Below are positions 6,441-13,334 of a DNA stretch of 50,760 nucleotides, in pieces; the stretch's first letter is position 1; every line of letters begins with the position of its first letter. Position numbers and translations under genes: made by a program. Source of the DNA: an uncultured Megasphaera sp. (GTDB taxonomy: Bacteria; Bacillota; Negativicutes; Veillonellales; Megasphaeraceae); contig CAKPYN010000017.1 of assembly GCA_934202965.1 (NCBI GenBank), positions 1 through 50,760 on the forward strand, in the 5' to 3' direction. The notes below the pieces were generated by a model, which saw only the letters and a program-made list of their open reading frames with translations, was not told where the DNA came from and did no database searches.

Positions 6441-7354
6441 TGAATACCAATCGTATAGCTGTAAACTTTGCCGGCATTTCGATGAAAACACCAGTAATGG
6501 GGGCATCCGGCACCTTTGGCTTTGGACTGGAATATGCTGATTTTTTAGATATCGATACCATTGGCGCGATTATTTCCAAAGGCATTACGCCCTTGCCGCG
6601 TGCCGGCAATCCTGGCGTACGCGTGGCTGAAACGCCGTCGGGCATGCTCAACTGCATCGGCTTGGAAAATCCCGGTGTCGATGTATTTAAGAAAGATATT
6701 TTACCAAAAGTCAGTCAGCATCCGACGCCGCTGATTGTCAATATTTCTGCCGGTACGGCGGAAGAATACGGCGAATTAGCAGCGAAATTGGATGTAGACG
6801 GCGTAGCGGCCCTGGAAGTCAACATTTCCTGTCCGAATGTCAAAGAAGGGGGCATTGTGTTTGGCACGAAGCCGGAAGCGGCAGCAGCAGTCACACGCAG
6901 TGTCAAAGCTCATACGTCCAAGCCGGTCATTATGAAGCTGTCTCCGAATGTGACGGACATTACGGTTATGGCTAAAGCTGTCGAAGAAGCCGGTGCCGAT
7001 GCCATCTCCCTTATCAATACCTTGACGGGCATGGCCATTGATATTCATACGCAAAAACCACTGCTTGGTAATATTACTGGTGGTTTGTCCGGCCCGGCTA
7101 TTAAACCGGTTGCGTTGCGTATGGTTTGGCAGACGGCCAAAGCCGTACGCATTCCGATTTTGGGATTGGGTGGCATTGCTTCTTGGCAGGATGCGATCGA
7201 ATTTATGCTCGCCGGTGCCAGTGCCGTAGCCGTAGGCGCGTATAATTTTGTCAATCCCCGGGCCGTAGAAGAAATTGCTGCCGGTATGGATCGCTATTGC
7301 CAGGATATGGGCGTTTCTCATATCAGCGATATTGTGGGCATGATTACGCAATAA
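6440..7354 (+). CDS. pyrD: Dihydroorotate dehydrogenase, class 1B catalytic subunit
   Basis: PyrD (304 aa) oxidises dihydroorotate to orotate in pyrimidine synthesis, as an FMN TIM barrel working with PyrK. Visible landmarks are VMGASGTFGFGLEY, SKGITPLPRAGNP, EVNISCPNVKEGG with the active-site base C131 typical of class 1, SLINTLTGMAID, GLSGPAIKP, and GLGGIASWQDAIEFMLAGAS for FMN phosphate. The ATG overlaps the pyrK stop (TAATG) behind AAAGGAGG. Further pyr genes such as pyrF or pyrE often follow in this order. Here the prophage starts only 75 bases downstream. Confidence 0.97.
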   Translation: MNTNRIAVNFAGISMKTPVMGASGTFGFGLEYADFLDIDTIGAIISKGITPLPRAGNPGVRVAETPSGMLNCIGLENPGVDVFKKDILPKVSQHPTPLIVNISAGTAEEYGELAAKLDVDGVAALEVNISCPNVKEGGIVFGTKPEAAAAVTRSVKAHTSKPVIMKLSPNVTDITVMAKAVEEAGADAISLINTLTGMAIDIHTQKPLLGNITGGLSGPAIKPVALRMVWQTAKAVRIPILGLGGIASWQDAIEFMLAGASAVAVGAYNFVNPRAVEEIAAGMDRYCQDMGVSHISDIVGMITQ

Positions 7355-7362
7355 ATGTAAAA

Positions 7363-7428
7363 CAATAGTATTGTAGCTAGTTTATAGGTTGGCTACAATA
7401 CTATTGACCACATTTTGACCACAGTTCA
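7363..7428. other. pyrD-prophage junction: 15-bp palindrome and TTGACCACA repeats
   Basis: Bases 7363-7377 and 7392-7406 are perfect inverted repeats, and on the plus strand could end the pyr transcript. Next to the integrase stop, TTGACCACA occurs twice (7404-7412 and 7415-7423, 11-base period). Directly repeated 9-mers of this kind between attL and a tyrosine integrase are typical arm-type integrase sites. The core attachment sequence should lie here, but cannot be fixed without attR. Confidence 0.5.
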
Positions 7429-8493
7429 TTATTTATTATGTGTTTCTTCGAAAAAATCAGCGATTTTATCATTTTTTGTTTTGTACGCATGTGAATAAAC
7501 TTTTAATGTTGTTTCCGGCGAACAATGTCCCATACGTTTGGCTATTAAATTTATATCTTGTCCGTTTGATATAAGTATAGAAGCATGGGAGTGACGCAAA
7601 TCATATAACCGTATAATTGGTAGATTTAATTTTTTTGAATGCCGAACAAGAAACGAATATAATGAACCTTCTGTTATATAAAACAATCTATCCACTCCAG
7701 TTTTATTTGTTTTTTCGACGATTTTTATCAAGTCGTTACGCATGAAAGCAGGGAAAACAATTTTTCGTACTGAATACGGATTTTTAGTATCTGCAAAATA
7801 ACCGCCGCCGTCATTGTGATACGATTTGTTAATCGATACCGTATTTTGTTCAAAATCTATATCGTTCGGTGTAATCCCTAGAAGTTCGGACGGACGAAGA
7901 CCGAGATAAAATAATAAGCGGAAGGCAAGAGCGTGTATAGGAAATTGTTTTTCAAATGATTTACAAAAAAATTCTAATTGTTCTATCGTCCATATCGTAT
8001 ATTCCTCTTTTCTTTTTAAAGATCCAACCGGGCCCGCTAAAATAACGGGGTTTTCTTTTAGCTTGTAATATTTTTTTGCATAATTAAAAATTGCAGAAAG
8101 GCGGCTATTTATTGTTTTTATTGAAGACGGTGCAAAACCACTTTTCAATAAAAAATTGTCATGCCAGTCGATGACTTCACGCACTGATATTTTTGACATT
8201 TTGATATTACCAAAAAATGGGAGAATATATTTAGCTATCATATTTTTGATATTTCTAAATGTCGTTTTTCTAACGATATTTTCCTGATGCTGTAAATATC
8301 TTTGTGTAATCACCGAAAAGGGGAGGCTTGAAAAATCGCCGTTGTGTGCCTGTTTGAAGTTAATTTCATATTGCTGTGCATCTTTTTTACGTTTAAATCC
8401 GCGTTTTGTCGTGTCTTTTAGTTTTCCGGTAAAATCACGGTATCTAAATTTTACATACCACGTCTTTTTCTTTTCGTCAAAATATGCCGGCAT
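7429..8493 (-). CDS. int: Phage tyrosine integrase
   Basis: The 354-aa protein has an AP2-like arm-binding N-terminus (KTWYVKFRYRDFTGK), a SAM-like core-binding domain, and the catalytic domain with R200 (GLRPSELL), a lysine near 237, R300 and H303 in LYDLRHSHAS, H323 in MGHCS, and the nucleophile Y333 (KVYSHAY). The usual first His of the HxxR box is Tyr (Y297), a common variant. The start chosen, MPAYF, has GAGGTG upstream; a 16-residue longer frame lacks a site. It is the outermost prophage gene, transcribed toward pyrD. Confidence 0.95.
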   Translation of the reverse strand: MPAYFDEKKKTWYVKFRYRDFTGKLKDTTKRGFKRKKDAQQYEINFKQAHNGDFSSLPFSVITQRYLQHQENIVRKTTFRNIKNMIAKYILPFFGNIKMSKISVREVIDWHDNFLLKSGFAPSSIKTINSRLSAIFNYAKKYYKLKENPVILAGPVGSLKRKEEYTIWTIEQLEFFCKSFEKQFPIHALAFRLLFYLGLRPSELLGITPNDIDFEQNTVSINKSYHNDGGGYFADTKNPYSVRKIVFPAFMRNDLIKIVEKTNKTGVDRLFYITEGSLYSFLVRHSKKLNLPIIRLYDLRHSHASILISNGQDINLIAKRMGHCSPETTLKVYSHAYKTKNDKIADFFEETHNK

Positions 8494-8579
8494 GATGCTC
8501 ACCTCACAGATGTTGTATAAAATATGTGTAAAATATAGCATATGTGGTATAAAATTTGTCTGTTTTTATACAAAATTAT

Positions 8580-8693
8580 TTGAGATGCGCCAAAAACATG
8601 ATATAATATATGCGGAGTTAATATTTTTCTTCTGCACCTCAAATTCATCAGAAATCATGGTAAAAGAGCGATACTTCTAGTATCGCTCTTTTT
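8580..8693 (+). ncRNA. Candidate small RNA with own promoter and terminator
   Basis: On the plus strand TTGAGA (8580-8585), a 16-base spacer and TATAAT (8602-8607) form a strong promoter. An intrinsic terminator at 8662-8693 follows. No open frame of useful length lies between, so the unit would yield an RNA of about 80 bases from about 8614. Its middle has a CACCTC stretch able to pair with ribosome binding sites. It runs away from the leftward integrase and toward the end of the leftward PH-SHOCT gene. Its existence as RNA is inferred. Confidence 0.45.
8662..8693. terminator. Bidirectional hairpin
   Basis: AGAGCGATAC (8665-8674) pairs with GTATCGCTCT (8680-8689), extended by flanking A and T runs. 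It can stop rightward transcription (TTTTTCTTT) and, with a shorter T run, the leftward lysogeny operon. Confidence 0.8.
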
Positions 8694-8698
8694 CTTTG

Positions 8699-9241
8699 TT
8701 ATTTTAGTAATTTTTCTTTTGCAAGTTTAAATTCCTCATCAGTTATAAGCCCTTCTTGCTTTAGCTGTCCAAGTTCTTTCAACTCTTGGATAAAATCTTT
8801 TTTCGGCGACGGTGGTGGGGTTTGTTGCTGATACATCTGCTGGTTTAAAATATCCATAGATTTTTTTACTTGATTACAAAATTTCGGAGCCGCATCTGCT
8901 TCAATTTGTTCTATTTGCATTGCAGCGTTCGCCGTGTAAATCAATATTTTTGACGACAGCCATCCTTTTTTATACTCAATGGAAGATATTTTATCAAGAG
9001 GAATATTATTTACAGATATTTTTTTCAAAAATGTACTTTCTGTAATATAAACAATCCGTTTATTTGTTGCAAACAAAATACCGCCTTTTACATCGCCTTT
9101 ATTTAACCCTGTTACAGCATTTATTAGGATTTCATCATCATCTGTAAGCTGTATGAACTCTTTTAGTAACGATTCTTTTTTCTTTAATAGTTTTGCTTCG
9201 TCAAATGTCGATATTTTTTCAATCAATTTTCCGTAATTCAT
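8699..9241 (-). CDS. PH-domain protein with C-terminal SHOCT motif
   Basis: The 180-aa protein has a bacterial PH-like domain at about 25-130 (GGILFATNKRIVYITE, PLDKISSIEYKKGW), a proline-rich linker (QQQTPPPSPKK), and a SHOCT domain, ELGQLKQEGLITDEEFKLAK. Proteins of this build are frequent in Firmicute prophage lysogeny modules. Their function is unknown, although short C-terminal SHOCT helices usually mediate oligomerisation. It is co-directional with integrase and repressor and so probably expressed in the lysogen. Confidence 0.8.
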   Translation of the reverse strand: MNYGKLIEKISTFDEAKLLKKKESLLKEFIQLTDDDEILINAVTGLNKGDVKGGILFATNKRIVYITESTFLKKISVNNIPLDKISSIEYKKGWLSSKILIYTANAAMQIEQIEADAAPKFCNQVKKSMDILNQQMYQQQTPPPSPKKDFIQELKELGQLKQEGLITDEEFKLAKEKLLK

Positions 9242-9265
9242 TTCATTTCTCCTTTTTTTAATATG

Positions 9266-9709
9266 CTATATGTCCAGGATTTTTTTCATGTCTTCGTATT
9301 CGACGTGCTTTTTATCTCTTCCGATCAATCCGCTGACAACATAGGCGATTTGTTCAGCTCCAGTGCCAGGATATATATCATATGGTTTTTCTGTTTTCCA
9401 GTATTTTACTGTGCCGTCACTTTTAAAAGTCCTGGCCGATAATTCTTGATACGTATTTTTAGTAAAATCTATCTTTACATTAGTTATTTGCCGCATTTTA
9501 TCAGCGGGATATACTTCTAATGTGTAAAATGTAGCGGTGTCGTTCGCTACATCATACTTTAAATTAATCTTATCAACATACATTGTGCATTCACTACTAG
9601 ATAATGCCCAATACCACCGGTCTTTGTTATTCCAATCCGTGTGTGTCACGGCAAAGGTTGACGAGCAAAAACAAAGCAGGACACAAACCAGTAAAACGAT
9701 CTTTTTCAT
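9266..9709 (-). CDS. Secreted protein of unknown function
   Basis: The 147-aa product begins with a clear signal peptide (MKKIVLLVCVLLCFCSSTFA) with a likely cut after A20; no lipobox is evident. The mature part (DWNNKDRWYWALSSSECTMY and following) is beta-rich, and I do not recognise the family. It resembles small exported proteins with a surface or stress role. It overlaps the upstream ImmA-like gene by four bases (ATGA), so both are translated together in the lysogen, and it may be a lysogenic-conversion factor. Confidence 0.65.
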   Translation of the reverse strand: MKKIVLLVCVLLCFCSSTFAVTHTDWNNKDRWYWALSSSECTMYVDKINLKYDVANDTATFYTLEVYPADKMRQITNVKIDFTKNTYQELSARTFKSDGTVKYWKTEKPYDIYPGTGAEQIAYVVSGLIGRDKKHVEYEDMKKILDI

Positions 9710-10065
9710 GTTACACCTTCTTTTATTTTTAAAAGATATTCTGCAAATAAATTTGCCTTGTTTTCTATATCTGATTCTTGATTATATACCGAATCTGCTT
9801 CAAGTCCCAAGGATGGGACTTGACCAAGGATGATGTACCCGATTTCATGGGCTAAAACTATGGCATATTCTGATTTTTCTATCGATTTATTAATAACAAT
9901 TACAAAATTATCATCAAACGGCTGCATGACAAATCCTCTCAGTGTCTTTGGCAGCCGCTTGTATAATACTGCTACGTCTAGCCTCTCTGCAATTAAAAAT
10001 GGACTATTTGTTTTTAGGCGGGCGACTAGATGAAAGACCTTTTTATAAATTTCACTGTCAACCAC
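9706..10065 (-). CDS. ImmA/IrrE-like protein with altered zinc motif
   Basis: ImmA/IrrE metallopeptidases cleave phage or ICE repressors to trigger induction. This 119-aa member is short. The zinc motif HExxH reads HEIGY: the second histidine codon is TAC instead of CAC, a one-base change. Further C-terminal, EADSVYNQESDIENKANLFA holds the usual third-ligand region (DxENKANxFA). It is encoded between the secreted protein and the CI-like repressor, the position expected for an anti-repressor protease, but catalytic activity is doubtful. Confidence 0.75.
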   Translation of the reverse strand: MVDSEIYKKVFHLVARLKTNSPFLIAERLDVAVLYKRLPKTLRGFVMQPFDDNFVIVINKSIEKSEYAIVLAHEIGYIILGQVPSLGLEADSVYNQESDIENKANLFAEYLLKIKEGVT

Positions 10066-10079
10066 AAAATAACATCTCC

Positions 10080-10505
10080 TTATTTCTTCTTATTCTTTCT
10101 TTTTAGTTGCTGTTTACGCTTATTTTCTTTTTCTCTTGCCGTTATCAACCCCATTTCAATAGCATTTTTAAATAATTGTCTGTCTTCGTCAGATAAGTTA
10201 TAAATTACGCCATCGCAGCGAAAACGGGCATGATTTAAAAAATCATCAACATCAACAATAAAATTAGAGGATTCGTTATTTTCTTTTATTTCTTGTTTTA
10301 CATCAGAAATGCACAACAAGTAATCCGTGGATACGTTAAAAATATCAGATAATTTTTTAATTCTCTGATATGTTGGTGATGCAATTCCTGTTTCCCATTT
10401 TGATACAGCAACTCTATTTATTCCGATCATATCAGCAAGTTCTTGTTGTGAAATTCCTTTTTCATCCCTTAATTCTCTAATTCGCATACCAGTTTTGTTT
10501 ATCAT
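10080..10505 (-). CDS. CI-like XRE-family repressor
   Basis: The 141-aa protein has an N-terminal helix-turn-helix (MRIRELRDEKGISQQELADM to ASPTYQRIKKLSDIFNVSTD, residues about 7-65) and a C-terminal part ending in a highly basic KRKQQLKRKNKKK tail. There is no S24 autocleavage domain, which fits control by an ImmA-type partner. The start has AGAGGT upstream; a nine-residue longer frame lacks a binding site. It faces the Cro-like gene across three operator-like palindromes, so it is the probable master repressor of lysogeny. Confidence 0.85.
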   Translation of the reverse strand: MINKTGMRIRELRDEKGISQQELADMIGINRVAVSKWETGIASPTYQRIKKLSDIFNVSTDYLLCISDVKQEIKENNESSNFIVDVDDFLNHARFRCDGVIYNLSDEDRQLFKNAIEMGLITAREKENKRKQQLKRKNKKK

Positions 10506-10555
10506 TTTTACCTCTTTTGTTAAATAGTGCAAGCATTATTTAAATTACATAATAA

Positions 10556-10662
10556 ATTATATAGTAAATTTTATTTACAGTAAATTGTAAAAAATAGTTA
10601 CGTTTTCTATTGACTGTAAATAGTTTTTACTATATAATACAGATGTAGTAAAAAATAGTTAC
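10556..10662. promoter_or_regulatory. Lysogeny switch: divergent promoters and three operators
   Basis: Three 15-base palindromic sites with GTAA-N7-TTAC symmetry lie at 10587-10601, 10616-10630 and 10648-10662. The first and third are identical (GTAAAAAATAGTTAC); the middle is GTAAATAGTTTTTAC. The rightward promoter is TTGACT (10610-10615) and TATAAT (10633-10638), with a 17-base spacer filled almost exactly by the middle operator. Leftward, TATAAT occupies 10561-10556 with a weak TTTACT 17 bases upstream. Centres are 29 and 32 bases apart. Confidence 0.8.
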
Positions 10663-10678
10663 ATAAGGAAGTGATAGA

Positions 10679-10876
10679 TTGAAAGAAAATAGTATAAAAA
10701 AATACAGATTGGAAAGAGGGCTTACCCAAGAAGAATTAGCTAAAAAACTCGGCGTAAACAGAGTATCTATCTCATATTGGGAAAGAGGATTAGCTCTTCC
10801 TAAAGGTTCTAGGCTATTAGATGTTTCAACGGCGTTGGGCGTTTCCGTTGATAAATTATTGCGCCCTCAAACGTAA
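10679..10876 (+). CDS. Cro-like XRE regulator
   Basis: A 65-aa single-domain helix-turn-helix protein (KKYRLERGLTQEELAKKLGV, NRVSISYWERGLALPKGSRL), starting at TTG behind AAGGAAG. It is the first gene rightward from the main switch, directly after the third operator, as Cro is in lambda-like regulation. It probably competes with the leftward repressor for the same palindromes. Confidence 0.85.
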   Translation: MKENSIKKYRLERGLTQEELAKKLGVNRVSISYWERGLALPKGSRLLDVSTALGVSVDKLLRPQT

Positions 10877-10958
10877 CCCGTGGTTACATAGTACCATATA
10901 GTTACGTAATAAAAAATAGCATACTTTATACAAAATTATACTAAAAGGAGAAACAAAA

Positions 10959-11099
10959 ATGACATTAACCGAAAAAATGATCAAGGCAGCGCAAGAAAAA
11001 GCCCGTTATATGGGCATAGACGAAAATAAGTATAAAGAAGCAAGTGAAAAATATTATTGCTTGCTTGATGAATGGAAAGAACAGAAAGGGTGGAAATAA
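10959..11099 (+). CDS. Small early phage protein (46 aa)
   Basis: An ATG behind AAAAGGAG opens a 46-residue frame (MTLTEKMIKAAQEKARYMGI...KEQKGWK) predicted to be helical and charged. The stop overlaps the next ATG (TAATG), so it is coupled to the downstream regulator. No family is recognised. The good ribosome site and coupling argue that it is real. Confidence 0.6.
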   Translation: MTLTEKMIKAAQEKARYMGIDENKYKEASEKYYCLLDEWKEQKGWK

Positions 11100-11650
11100 T
11101 GAAATATAAACAATTCAAAACCCGTGAAAAAAATCGTGAACTTGCCGATATGGTAAGTGTCGCTATCGAACGAAGCGGCGAGCCAATAAAGGCTATTGCT
11201 GCTGATAGCGGTGTAAACGCCTCGTCTATTTATGCAACGCTGACGGGAGACAGGCAAATTCCTGCGGCAACGATGCGCAGTTTCTCTCAAACCAATGTTA
11301 TCGCTGCCGCTTGCATGGCGTTGCAGGGTACAGGCTTATCTAAATTGTTCCAATACCGTAAAAGCGACCGCCACATCATGGCACGGGTCGAAGAATTAAA
11401 GATATACGACCACGTTGCAGATGATGCGATGAACGCCTTGCCGCCGCTTCTGTTTAATAAAAACAGTTATGACGATTTGAACGAAGACGACAAAAAGACG
11501 CTCATTCAAACCGCCGAGAAATTAGCGGACCGAATGAACGTCACGTTGAACCTGCTGATGGAATTGGATGTGCGGTACAATCTCCATTTAATGGAGATTT
11601 TCGAGAAAAAGAAAAACACCGCCAGCAGCGTACCAGCGGTGAATTTCTGA
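11099..11650 (+). CDS. Helix-turn-helix early regulator
   Basis: The 183-aa protein has an N-terminal helix-turn-helix (AIAADSGVNASSIYATLTGD, residues about 30-50), followed by a helical C-terminal region with no known domain. It may be a CII-like or accessory regulator acting after Cro. The start at 11099 overlaps the previous stop. Downstream, 11651-11760 separates it from a converging repressor gene; I see no gene or clear terminator there. Confidence 0.6.
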   Translation: MKYKQFKTREKNRELADMVSVAIERSGEPIKAIAADSGVNASSIYATLTGDRQIPAATMRSFSQTNVIAAACMALQGTGLSKLFQYRKSDRHIMARVEELKIYDHVADDAMNALPPLLFNKNSYDDLNEDDKKTLIQTAEKLADRMNVTLNLLMELDVRYNLHLMEIFEKKKNTASSVPAVNF

Positions 11651-11760
11651 TTGAATTTGTAGTTTTGTAAAGACAAGGAAAAATCTCCGGTTGGAAATCA
11701 TCCGAAAGGAGAAACAAAACTTACACTTATATTATAGCACGATAAAGGGGATGGGCGCAA

Positions 11761-12066
11761 TTATTTTTTAAAGCTGTTTATAAGATTGATTAGGCTATCA
11801 AGCTGCGTATCGCTTAAATGCTCAACGGCTTGCAGGAGTTCATATTGTTTGGGTGGCAGTTCTTTTTGCTGGGGTGAGAAAAAATCACTCAACGAAACAT
11901 CAAGAGCATCGCAGACTTTTTCTAGTGTTTCGATGGATAGCGTTTTTTTACCATTCTCAACATTTGATAGTGACGGTTGGCTAATCCCACTATCATGGGC
12001 AAGATTGATAAGTTTTATATTACGATCTTTGCGTATTTGTTTTAATCGTGCGCCCATATCAAACAT
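11761..12066 (-). CDS. Second XRE-family repressor-like protein
   Basis: A 101-aa leftward protein with a textbook XRE domain (MGARLKQIRKDRNIKLINLA, SQPSLSNVENGKKTLSIETL, residues 4-62) and a short helical tail. It interrupts the rightward early operon and faces a second small XRE gene at 12224 over an AT-rich control region. This makes a second divergent switch, 1.3 kb from the main one. It may control replication timing or superinfection immunity. Confidence 0.8.
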   Translation of the reverse strand: MFDMGARLKQIRKDRNIKLINLAHDSGISQPSLSNVENGKKTLSIETLEKVCDALDVSLSDFFSPQQKELPPKQYELLQAVEHLSDTQLDSLINLINSFKK

Positions 12067-12115
12067 TTTATATGCTCCTTTTGTTCCCTATAAGTAATAA
12101 TGATAGCACGTGTGC

Positions 12116-12201
12116 AATGTAAAAAACAGATAAAAATATATATAAAAATATATAAAAACTATATAAAAAATATTTACAAATTATATAGGATTGTGTATAA
12201 T
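12116..12201. promoter_or_regulatory. Second control region: phased A-tracts and rightward promoter
   Basis: TTTACA (12173-12178), a 17-base spacer and TATAAT (12196-12201) form a good rightward promoter. Just upstream, 12127-12172 is built of four near-repeats of TATATAAAAA at 11-12 base intervals, close to one helical turn, so the DNA should be intrinsically bent. GCAC-GT-GTGC lies beside it at 12107-12116 and could be an operator for the leftward repressor. Confidence 0.6.
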
Positions 12202-12223
12202 ACAAGAGAGGAGAAAATAGCCT

Positions 12224-12409
12224 ATGGATATAATTGATAAATTAAACGACAAAAGAAAAAAGAAAAAAATGTCAATCGAGGAATTGGCGAAAGGTGCAGG
12301 CATTAGTTATCGACATGCCTACATGACATTGCATCACATGGTCAATCCTGGGATAAAAACATTGGAAAAAATTGCCAACTACCTTGGCATGAAGCTATAT
12401 GTCAAATAG
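12224..12409 (+). CDS. Small XRE-type DNA-binding protein
   Basis: A 61-aa protein that is essentially one helix-turn-helix: MSIEELAKGAGISYRHAYMT, then PGIKTLEKIANYLGMKL. A run of lysines precedes it. It is the first gene after the second promoter region and plausibly the Cro-like partner of the leftward repressor at 11761. Confidence 0.7.
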   Translation: MDIIDKLNDKRKKKKMSIEELAKGAGISYRHAYMTLHHMVNPGIKTLEKIANYLGMKLYVK

Positions 12410-12466
12410 TAGCATGAAAACCATGTAAGAAAAAAGATGATGTTTTATCACAAAGGCGGTGAGTAG

Positions 12467-12649
12467 ATGAATAAAACGAAAGAAATGCGTTTTTTTGACG
12501 TAAACGACGTTTGTGAAATACTAGGCGTTGGAAAATCGAAAGCCTATCAAGTCATACGAAAACTAAACAAGGAGCTGGAAAGTAACGGTTACTTGATTGT
12601 AGCCGGTAAAATTCCAAAGAAATTTTTTCTAGAAAGGATATACGGATGA
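12467..12649 (+). CDS. Excisionase/MerR-like helix-turn-helix protein
   Basis: A 60-aa protein with FFDVNDVCEILGVGKSKAYQ, the helix-turn-helix seen in Xis and ICE excisionase-like proteins, then RKLNKELESNGYLIVAGKIP, a wing leading into the recognition of DNA. AAGGCGGTG precedes the ATG. It overlaps the LysM gene start by four bases. It could be the excisionase for the integrase or a regulator; the sequence does not decide. Confidence 0.65.
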   Translation: MNKTKEMRFFDVNDVCEILGVGKSKAYQVIRKLNKELESNGYLIVAGKIPKKFFLERIYG

Positions 12650-12990
12650 AACACAGCGTGCCGGAATGGGTAAACAGCCGCTACAATCCTAAAGTGTATA
12701 TCGCTGAAACAGATTGCACGGCAAAAAACAAAATTAAATTAGGCGTTTCAAAAGTCCTGTTGATTGCCTTTGGTGCGGCTGTCTTGATTGGCGGTTGCTA
12801 TGCAAGTAGCACACCGACGACCATCAAGCCGACAACTTACACGGTGCAGCAGGGTGAAACTTTGTGGGACATCTCGAAAAAGATTGTCGGTGAAGAAAAG
12901 GACTGCCGGCCGGTGTATCAGAAAATTGCTGATGACAACGGCATCAAGAACGGCCATATCGTGCCGGGGCAGAAATTAATTATTAAATAA
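12646..12990 (+). CDS. Membrane-anchored LysM protein
   Basis: The 114-aa protein has a cytoplasmic N-terminus, one membrane segment at about 35-51 (VLLIAFGAAVLIGG), and a C-terminal LysM domain at 63-113 (TYTVQQGETLWDISKKIVGE to HIVPGQKLIIK) that binds peptidoglycan. It is odd in an early phage operon, where it might modify the envelope or hinder superinfection. There is no catalytic domain. Confidence 0.75.
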   Translation: MKHSVPEWVNSRYNPKVYIAETDCTAKNKIKLGVSKVLLIAFGAAVLIGGCYASSTPTTIKPTTYTVQQGETLWDISKKIVGEEKDCRPVYQKIADDNGIKNGHIVPGQKLIIK

Positions 12991-13001
12991 GGAGCGATTG
13001 A

Positions 13002-13334
13002 ATGATAGTTGTTGTAAAGAAAGTCGGGGAAAAGCCGACATTACAGGAAGTAGACAAGAAAAAATTATTGAGCGAACTGCAACACCTGGTCAAGGGATTT
13101 ATTCAAAGCATCCCAGCAGACGATCAAGGGAAGTATGATTTAGTCGTCAACGAAGAAGGAAAGATAAACAATTTAGAACCCAATTTCTTCTTTTACGGTG
13201 ATGTTATTTGTGGGGATGCCGTACTGGTTCGCAATAACAGCGAAGGTGATTATATTTCAATACCATATAACGAACGGTTATTCGCATTGGAATATATGAA
13301 GTCATTCGAGAAAGGACAACAAAACTATGTATAG
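13002..13334 (+). CDS. DUF3846-like phage protein
   Basis: The 110-aa protein has the pattern VVNEEGKINNLEPN followed by GDVICGDAVLVRNN, similar to DUF3846 proteins common in Firmicute phages. The function is unknown. It overlaps the SbcC-like ATPase start by eight bases and so belongs to that recombination operon. Confidence 0.6.
   Translation: MIVVVKKVGEKPTLQEVDKKKLLSELQHLVKGFIQSIPADDQGKYDLVVNEEGKINNLEPNFFFYGDVICGDAVLVRNNSEGDYISIPYNERLFALEYMKSFEKGQQNYV

Noticed and set aside
9537..9833. Plus-strand frame opposite the secreted and ImmA-like genes
   Set aside because: It is the complement of two coupled minus-strand genes with signal peptide and family motifs, and has no ribosome site.
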